In this document: in pieces, positions 57,938 to 64,000 of the stretch
How the letters are laid out: each line of letters starts with the position of its first letter
Numbering within the stretch: the first letter of the stretch is position 1
DNA from: Cochliopodium minus
Taxonomy: Eukaryota > Discosea > Himatismenida > Cochliopodiidae
Assembly: GCA_024220525.1 (NCBI GenBank)
Contig: JAMYWO010000014.1
Span: forward strand, 107,423 to 171,422
Length of the DNA: 64,000 nt
Reading direction: 5' to 3'
Notes under the pieces: model-generated
What the model was told of the DNA's origin: nothing
Seen by the model: only the letters and a program-made list of their open reading frames with translations
Database searches by the model: none
Program-made: the position numbers and the translations under genes

Positions 57938-57967
57938 NNNNNNNNNNNNNNNNNNNNNNNNNNNNNN
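57938..57967. other. Scaffold gap of 30 n
   Basis: Undetermined bases between the small acidic gene and the 3' side of SMU1. The missing last WD repeats of SMU1 probably belong in or beyond this gap, so its real size may exceed 30 bp. Confidence 0.95.
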
Positions 57968-58137
57968 AAAAAAATAAAAATAAATAAAAATTTTATTAAC
58001 AAAAATAAATAAAAAAATAATGAAGTGAAAATAAAAAATAAAAAATAAAAAATAAAAAATAAAAAAATAAAAATAAATAAAAATTTTATTAACAAAAATA
58101 AATAAAAAAATAATGAAGTGAAAATAAAAAATAAAAA
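57968..58137. repeat. 93-bp tandem duplication at contig edge
   Basis: The first 77 bases of the contig (57968-58044) recur exactly at 58061-58137, a period of 93 bp. Each copy contains TTTTATTAACAAAAATAAAT and AATAATGAAGTGAAAATAAA. The exact 77-bp match suggests an assembly-graph loop; the true copy number is unknown. Confidence 0.85.
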
Positions 58138-58166
58138 TAATAACATTCAAAAAGAATGAAATAGGT

Positions 58167-60702
58167 TTACAGGACAGGTATGAAAGACTTGATGGCCTCG
58201 GTACTCTTTTTCTCCCACACTTTGATATACCCGTCATTGGAACAGCTTACTAAGTTGTTTTCGTTGTTGATCAACACAACATCAGTGACAAAGGAAGTGT
58301 GACCTAAATGCAAAAAAAAAACATCAAAAAATTGAATTAATAAATAAAAAATTTAAATAAATCAAAAAAACACATTAAAAAATTGAATTAAAAATAAAAA
58401 TAAAAATTTCAAAAAATTAAATTAATAAATGAATCATTAAATTAAAAATTAAAAATTTAAATATTTTTTAAAAAATATAAAATAATTCAAAAATTAGATT
58501 AAAAATAAATTAATAAAATCATTAAAAACAAAAATTATTTCAAAATATTTTAAAAATTAAACTAAAATTAAAAAATTAAAACAAAAAATAATAAATTAAA
58601 ACATTAAATAAAAAAATAATAAATAAAATTTTAAAATACCATCAAAAGTTTTTAAAGTTTTTCCAGAAACGAGACCATGTATTTTGATGGAAAAATCGTT
58701 GGAACAGCTGATGAGATTTCCGCTGTCCTTCGTGAATCTCAGAGCACTGATGGAGGAGTTGTGCGCTCCCAATATTTTTTTGAGGCAGTTTCCAGTTTTC
58801 ACTTCCCACACTGAAATCAACCCTTCTCTGTCTCCAACTTTTATTTTACAATTAAATCAAAAATTAAAATTTTTTTAAAAAAAAATTAATGTAAATTAAT
58901 AAAATAATAAACAAAAAACAAAATGCAATAAAATAAAAATAAATAACAAACAAATAACAAATATGTTCTAATTAAATAATACAAAATTTTACGATAAGAA
59001 ACAAAAATCAAAAATAAAATAATAAAAGAAAATAATAAAAATAAATAAAATAAAATTAATATTTTAATGATGACAAAATAAAAAAATTAAAATTTAACAA
59101 AAATCAGTAATAAAATGAAATAAAATGAAATAAAGTAAAATATTAAACAAAAATAAATAATAAATGATAACTATAAAAAATTGAAATTAAAATTTAAATA
59201 TTCATAAAAATTAGTATTTAAAATGGTGATTAATAAAAAAAAAATTGAACAAAAATCGGTCAAAAAAAATAAAAATAAATAAAATAAAAATAAATAAAAA
59301 ATTTAATAAATTTTACGTAAAATAAAATTGAGTAAAAAATCAAGAAAATAAAATAAATCAAGAAAAATAAAAAATACAGAAATATTTTATTTACCAGCTA
59401 ACAACTCACTGTCGATACTAAAAGCAATGGCCATGATAGAACAGTCATGAGAAATGTACTTCATGACTTCATCAGATTGGAAAGGGAACCTTTCTGTGTC
59501 GAGCTTTCCTTTAACGAAATCGTAAAGTTCGACCAACCCGTCACTGCTTCCACTTGCAATGAAATCTCCGCTAGGTGCGAAACAAAGGCAAGTTGCATGG
59601 CTCTTCTTACCAAGACTATATGGTTTAAAAAAAAAAATATTTTAATTTATTGACAAAAAACTTTTTTAAATTCTTTTGGTTTTTTGTTTTTTTTTTGTCA
59701 TTTTGGAAATTTTTTTTTTTAATTTAATTTATCAATATTTTGGATTATTTTGATTTTGTTTTTGTTTTTTGATTTTTTTTTTGTTGAATTTTGTATTTGA
59801 TATTATTTTTTTATTTTTTGGTTAAAATTTTTTAATTTAATATATTTGATAATATTTTTTTATTAATTTATTAATATTTAAGATTTTTTTTTTATTATTT
59901 ATTATTTATTATTTATTATTTATTATCTTTAATTTTGATTTTATTTTGATTGGATTTTCAATTCTATTATTTTTTTTTAATTTATAAAATAATCATTTTT
60001 TTAATTTATTCAATTAAACCTATTTTTTATTATAATTTTTTTTTTTACCTTATTTTCTTGGAAGACTTTGTAACATAGGTTTCCTTTTCTTTTTTTGGAG
60101 GAGGCGCAGTTCCCTCGAAAATATCGAAAGAAGAGCCATAAGGCAATCTCCCTGTGAATTTTTGCCAATAAAGAGCTTGTCCAACCAAAACAACCAAACG
60201 AGAAGGTTGTACTACTGACAACTCTTTTTTCAAAGCTGCCGCCAAATTTTTTCTAGATGCTTTTTTACCATTTGCCTGTATATTTAATATTTAATATAAA
60301 ATTTAATGATAAAGTTTTTTTTTTGTAATTTTTATTCAATTAATTTTTAATTTTCATTTCTTTTCTTAAATTTCATTTCTTTCAATATATTGTATTCAGA
60401 TTAATTTTATTTTTTATTAATTTATTTTAACAACCATTTTTTAAATTGTTTAATTTTTTTTTTCCAATTCATTTTTTTTAATTCAAATTCTTTAGTTTTT
60501 GTACATTTTATTTTTTGATTTGTTGAGATTTTTTTTTAGTTTAATTTTTTTAGATTTAGATTTAATTTTTTTTTTCAATAGAATTTTTTTATTTGTATAT
60601 TTTTTTTATTTTTAATTGAATATTTCATATTTTATTTCAATATAATTTTTTTATTTGAATATTTTTTTTTATTTTTTTTTATTTTTTTTTTATTTTTTTT
60701 TA

Positions 60703-60734
<32 letters not shown>

Positions 60735-61046
60735 ATTGAATATTTTTTTATACCCATATTTCTCTGATATCTATCAAATTTCTTTGAGCAGCCCTCTCCA
60801 ACTTCAAATACCTCTGAGACTGCTCCTCCTTCAAAATCTGCAAGACGCGAGTCTGTCTAAGCAACATCCTGGCAATCTCGACCTCCCTCAACTCAAGCAG
60901 CTCATAGAAAACTTGCTCGTAAAGGTCACAGAGAACTCCGAAGGAGAGGTGAAGTTTGTTTACTTGTGCCAACACTTTGTCCCAATTCCCTTTTTTCACA
61001 TTTTCTAAAAACAAGTCTGTGTTATCTACTGTGTTGAGCTTAATCT
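58167..61046 (-). CDS. SMU1: Splicing factor SMU1 (WD40), both ends missing
   Basis: Exons ~61046-60759, ~60277-60050, ~59614-59395, ~58840-58641 and ~58303-58167. Order and motifs follow human SMU1: NTVDNTDLFLENVKKGNWDK, LCDLYEQVFYELLELREVEI, ARMLLRQT, VVQPSRLVVLVGQALYWQKF, LPYGSSFDIFEG, then WD repeats with SHATCLCFAPSGDFIASGSS, AHNSSISALRFTKDSGNLIS, IKIHGLVSGKTLKTFDG and HTSFVTDVVLINNENN. The LisH start (~40 residues) is missing right of 61046 and the last three WD repeats (~180 residues) left of 58167, where the frame ends at TAA or at an overlapping GTAAAC donor facing the gap. SMU1 works with RED/IK in the spliceosomal B complex, a fit with this intron-dense genome. Confidence 0.85.
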
Positions 61047-61151
61047 CTGTGAATTTTTTTTTTTTTTTAAATTATTTTTTTGATAAATTCAATATTTTTT
61101 AATATTTAATTTTTGTTTTTTTTCATTTTTCTTTTTTTGTTCTAAAAAAAG

Positions 61152-61838
61152 CACTTGGCATGTTTTGGAGGAGGAATGTTTGGATTGGGATCTGTTACTG
61201 GAAGAGAAAACAAAGAAATAGACTTTGAAATAGGGAAAGGTATCACCAAGTTCTGCTATGACATGTACCAGAGCACTCCTGCCAAGGTGGGTCCGGAAGA
61301 TGTGAGAGTTTACGATGGAAAAATCTCTCCTGGTGCAACTTCTTATCATCTCAGACCTGAAGCTGTCGAATCCATTTTTTATTATTGGAGATTTACACAC
61401 AATCAAAAATATAGAAGTAAATTTTTTTTTTAAATCTTTTATATTAAATTTTTTTTTCTTAATTTTTTTTATTTTTTTCAAATTTTAAATTAGTTTTTTT
61501 TCGATAATTTTTTATACTAAATTTTTTTTTATTAAATTTTAAACTAATTTTTTGTAGATTGGGGATGGAATATGTTTTTGGCTTTGAATGCAACTTGCAG
61601 AGTTGAAAGCGGCTTTGGAGGAAGGCAAAACGTTTACTTCCCCACTATGACAATCAACAAACAAGAGTCCTTCTTCATAGCGGAGACTTTAAAATACCTC
61701 TACTTGTTATTCTCCGACGATTCTCTTCTCGATTTGAATGAATGGGTTTTCAACACTGAAGCTCATCCTCTTCCTATTTGGAAAGACAAAAAAAAGTTCC
61801 TCCATTTTTTCAGTGGTTTTGAGGATAAACTTGTTTAG
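61152..61838 (+). CDS. GH47 alpha-mannosidase, C-terminal part only
   Basis: Two exons (61152-~61416, ~61559-61838), about 180 residues, starting at a splice acceptor. HLACFGGGMFGLGS, KGITKFCYDMYQSTPAKVGP, YHLRPEAVESIFYYWRFTHN, WGWNMFLALNATCRVESGFG, then QESFFIAETLKYLYLLFSDD and the calcium-binding FNTEAHPLPIW are all GH47 signatures (ER mannosidase I, Golgi mannosidase I, EDEM). The NTEAHP Thr and RPE/AET acids are present. Family members have ~450 catalytic residues, so the first ~270 are absent, and no exon upstream can hold them because SMU1 begins there on the other strand. The enzyme trims mannose from N-glycans in the ER. TIxKQESFF suggests a true mannosidase I or EDEM; not decidable. 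Confidence 0.85.
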
Positions 61839-62198
61839 AATTTGTTTGAGTTTGTTTGTTTTTATAACTTTCTTTGTAAATAATCAATCTTATAAAATTA
61901 AAAAATTTATTTATTTATTTATTTATTTATTGAATAAAATAATTTGTTTAAATTAACATCTAAATTCAGAATTTGATAATAAATGAACAACTTTATCTTA
62001 TTTGAATACTTTTAAAATTTAAAGTTGAAAGAATTTTTTTTTTCAGAGAAAATACTTTTACTTTGAAAATCTCAACGAAAGTGATTTTTTAAAAAATTAA
62101 AAAAAAATTTGAAATAAAGCTCCACTATTCAATTAAAAATAGGGTCAGAATCATCATATTGAATTGAATCACATTACATTTAAAATTTCAATCACATA
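61839..62198. other. Intergenic region
   Basis: 360 bp between the mannosidase stop and the transporter start. It contains a (TTTA) tetramer run at ~61906-61930; otherwise A/T-rich with no gene. Confidence 0.5.
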
Positions 62199-64000
62199 AT
62201 GAGCTCAGCCAAAAAAATACAAGTGGAGGACGAATTTGATGGAGATGATCTCCTCAAAAATTATTCAGGGAGAGGAACAGTCTTTTCATCATATTTCAAT
62301 CTTCTCAACACCATTGTAGGAGGTGAATTAATTCTTTTTTTTCAAACAAAAAAAAATATTTTCACTTTTAATTCTTCTAACATATTATTATATTTCTCTC
62401 AAAGCTGGTATACTTGCTCTTCCATTTGCATTCAAAGGGTAAAAAAAAAAAAATAATTTATATTAATTTTTGAAAGAGGTACATCACCACCCTTTATTCG
62501 ATTGAAATACAGATCATTATAACATTAAATATAATTTTGAATTAGATGTGGTATCATTTTGGGAATATTCCTCTTGATAATTTATGGTATGCATTTTTTT
62601 AAAAAATAAAAAATTAAAAAATAAAATAATAAAATAATTTATAAATTTTTAAAACTATTTTCTTTCATAATTTATCAAAAATAAATTTTTAAAAATAAAA
62701 ACCTTCTTGTATTTTAAATTTTTTTTTTTACTCCATTAAAAATTATTTTTCTAAATAGCTATTGCTGCGGCTTACGGAGGACATTTGTTAGTTTTGTGCA
62801 GACTTCCTCCCATCAAAAGTAAAATACAATCATTTGTTTATTTTTTTTGATTTTGAATGTTAATTCAGCATTTAAAAAGGTGGAAGAAGTATTGACGAAT
62901 TTGGAGCCAGTGTTTTCGGGAGAAGACTAGGCCCAATAATTACAAGAGTGAGTATTTTTGCGAGGTGAATTATTATTATTATTTTTTATTTTTTTATTTT
63001 CATTTTTGAAAATTTTTTTTTTAAATATTTTAATTATTTTTTAATTTTAATTTTTATTGTAGATTTATTGGAGCCTTGGTTGCTTATGTTGCTGTCATTG
63101 GAGAAGTCATTTCTCCTTACATCAGTCTTGTTGTAAATATGGATGAAAGATTGTAAAAAATAAAATAATAAAAAATAAAAAAAAAGAAAAATAAAAAAAA
63201 AAAAAAAATTAAAAAAATTAAAAATCAATAAATTAAATGAAATATAGGATAACCTTCATAGTTTGTACTTTTACTATGTATCCACTCATCAATTTGAGAA
63301 AGATCGATTCTTTGAGTTTCACTTCTTCCATCGCTGTATTTTTGATCGTTTTTAATATGTCTGGTATAATCAGCTTCTTTTAGTTTTGATATTCTCCAAT
63401 TTTAATTTTTTTTCCATTTTTTTTTTGACAGCTGTAATTATCAAGAGTATTGTGAGTAAAAAAACCAAAATTTATTAAATTTAAATTATTTTTTATTTTA
63501 AAAATTATTTCTTTTTTCATTTTTTTATTTTTTTTTTTTAAAAGTTACAAAATCAACCACTTGGGATTCTGATGGTGTTCAACTTTTCAAGTAAAAAAAT
63601 ATTCATAAATATTGAATTTATTAAACAAAAAATAAAAAAAATAAAAAATGAACATTAAAAAAAAATAATAAAAAATTAAAAATTAAAAATAAACAAAAAA
63701 TTAAAAATATAAATAAATAAAAAATAAACAATATTTAAAAATAGATATAAATTAAAATGTAAAGTTTATTCAAAATTTTATTTTCAGATTTGGGTACCAA
63801 ATGATAGGAGCATTGCCTATTATTTCTTTTGCTTATACATTCACACCAAACATCCATCCTATCTTTGAAGAACTCAAAGTTCCTTCCAAAAAAAACATTT
63901 TGAAGGCTATCTACAGTGCTGTTGCAAGTTGTTGCTTTCTTTACATTTTGGTGGCAAGCACAGGTAAATAAATCTTTTTATTTTTTATTTTTTATTTTTT
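62199..64000 (+). CDS. Amino-acid transporter, SLC38/AAAP family, 3' end outside window
   Basis: At least ten exons (62199-62322, ~62405-62439, ~62546-62587, ~62760-62820, ~62880-62964, ~63062-63154, ~63249-63360, ~63432-63459, ~63544-63590, ~63788-63963). Protein so far ~265 residues: SGRGTVFSSYFNLLNTIVG, AGILALPFAFKGCGIILGIF, GASVFGRRLGPIITR, FIGALVAYVAVIGEVISPYI, TFTMYPLINLRKIDSLSFTS, WDSDGVQLFKFGYQMIGALP and ISFAYTFTPNIHPIFEEL. GAGILALPFAF and the FxFxPNxHPIxEEL loop are diagnostic of SLC38 and yeast AVT transporters, which move neutral amino acids across plasma or vacuolar membranes with Na+ or H+. The N-terminus is acidic and cytosolic. The gene runs off the right edge after a GTAAAT donor. 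Confidence 0.88.

Noticed and set aside
58000-58146. Membrane-protein-like frames of F/I/L/Y across 57907-58237
   Set aside because: They are translations of A/T intron and repeat sequence, including n bases; no conserved motif.
1-64000. Retroelement, DNA transposon or viral genes
   Set aside because: I looked for reverse transcriptase, integrase, transposase, capsid and polymerase motifs in the open frames and long flanking repeats and saw none.

Overview
This is nuclear DNA of a very AT-rich, intron-dense microbial eukaryote. Nearly every gene is split by short GT-AG introns made of runs such as ATAAAAA or TTTTTAT. Genes are closely packed on both strands, and many are typically eukaryotic: UTP21, SMU1, spermidine synthase, a heterotrimeric G-alpha, Ras/Ral-like GTPases, GH47 mannosidase, RUN-, BAH-, JAMM- and EF-hand proteins. 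Stop codons are standard. The style (Q/N-rich tracts, LRR-ARM-patatin phospholipase, TRF-like Myb) fits a free-living amoeboid or amoeboflagellate protist such as Heterolobosea or Amoebozoa, but I cannot fix the lineage from sequence alone. I see no rRNA, tRNA, CRISPR array or recognisable transposon.

The window is a scaffold of at least six contigs joined by single n bases (1565, 2801, 35736, 38971) and one run of 30 n (57938-57967). Three contig ends repeat exactly 77 bp found elsewhere in the window, the signature of a k=77 de Bruijn assembly. Genes at the seams are cut by assembly, not by biology: GRAM protein, second Ras, GATA finger, SMUBP2-like helicase, SMU1. The contig overlaps suggest that the order shown is wrong. 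A sixth join without an n is likely at 61047-61151, where SMU1 and the mannosidase both lose their 5' ends.

Layout. 1-1564: tandem-GRAM protein (-). 1566-2800: tail of Ras copy 2 and half a GATA factor (+). 2802-35735: UTP21 (-), a six-repeat coiled-coil protein (-), a TRF-like telomeric Myb protein (+), LRR-ARM-patatin phospholipase (-), a BORCS7-like protein (+), two unknown genes (-), a tandem pair of EF-hand genes (-), a BAH protein possibly fused to a MYSM1/MPND-type JAMM protease (+), a Q/N-rich protein (-), a RUN-domain protein (+), and Ras copy 2 exon 1 (+). 35737-38970: two near-identical secreted FAD oxidoreductases (+). 38972-57937: helicase (-), G-alpha (-), adenylosuccinate lyase (+), TMEM64-like VTT protein (+), an HSP20/CS-like protein (+), a PHPT1-like protein (-), an unknown two-exon gene (-), Ras copy 1 (-), spermidine synthase (-), and a small acidic protein (+). 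57968-64000: SMU1 (-), GH47 mannosidase (+), SLC38-type amino-acid transporter (+).

There are no operons. Functions group loosely into membrane traffic and lysosome positioning (GRAM, RUN, BORCS7-like, VTT), signalling (Ras, G-alpha, EF-hands), RNA processing and ribosome assembly (UTP21, SMU1) and chromatin or telomeres (GATA, TRF-like Myb, BAH/JAMM). Exon structures were worked out by hand from reading frame and GT/AG sites and need RNA evidence.
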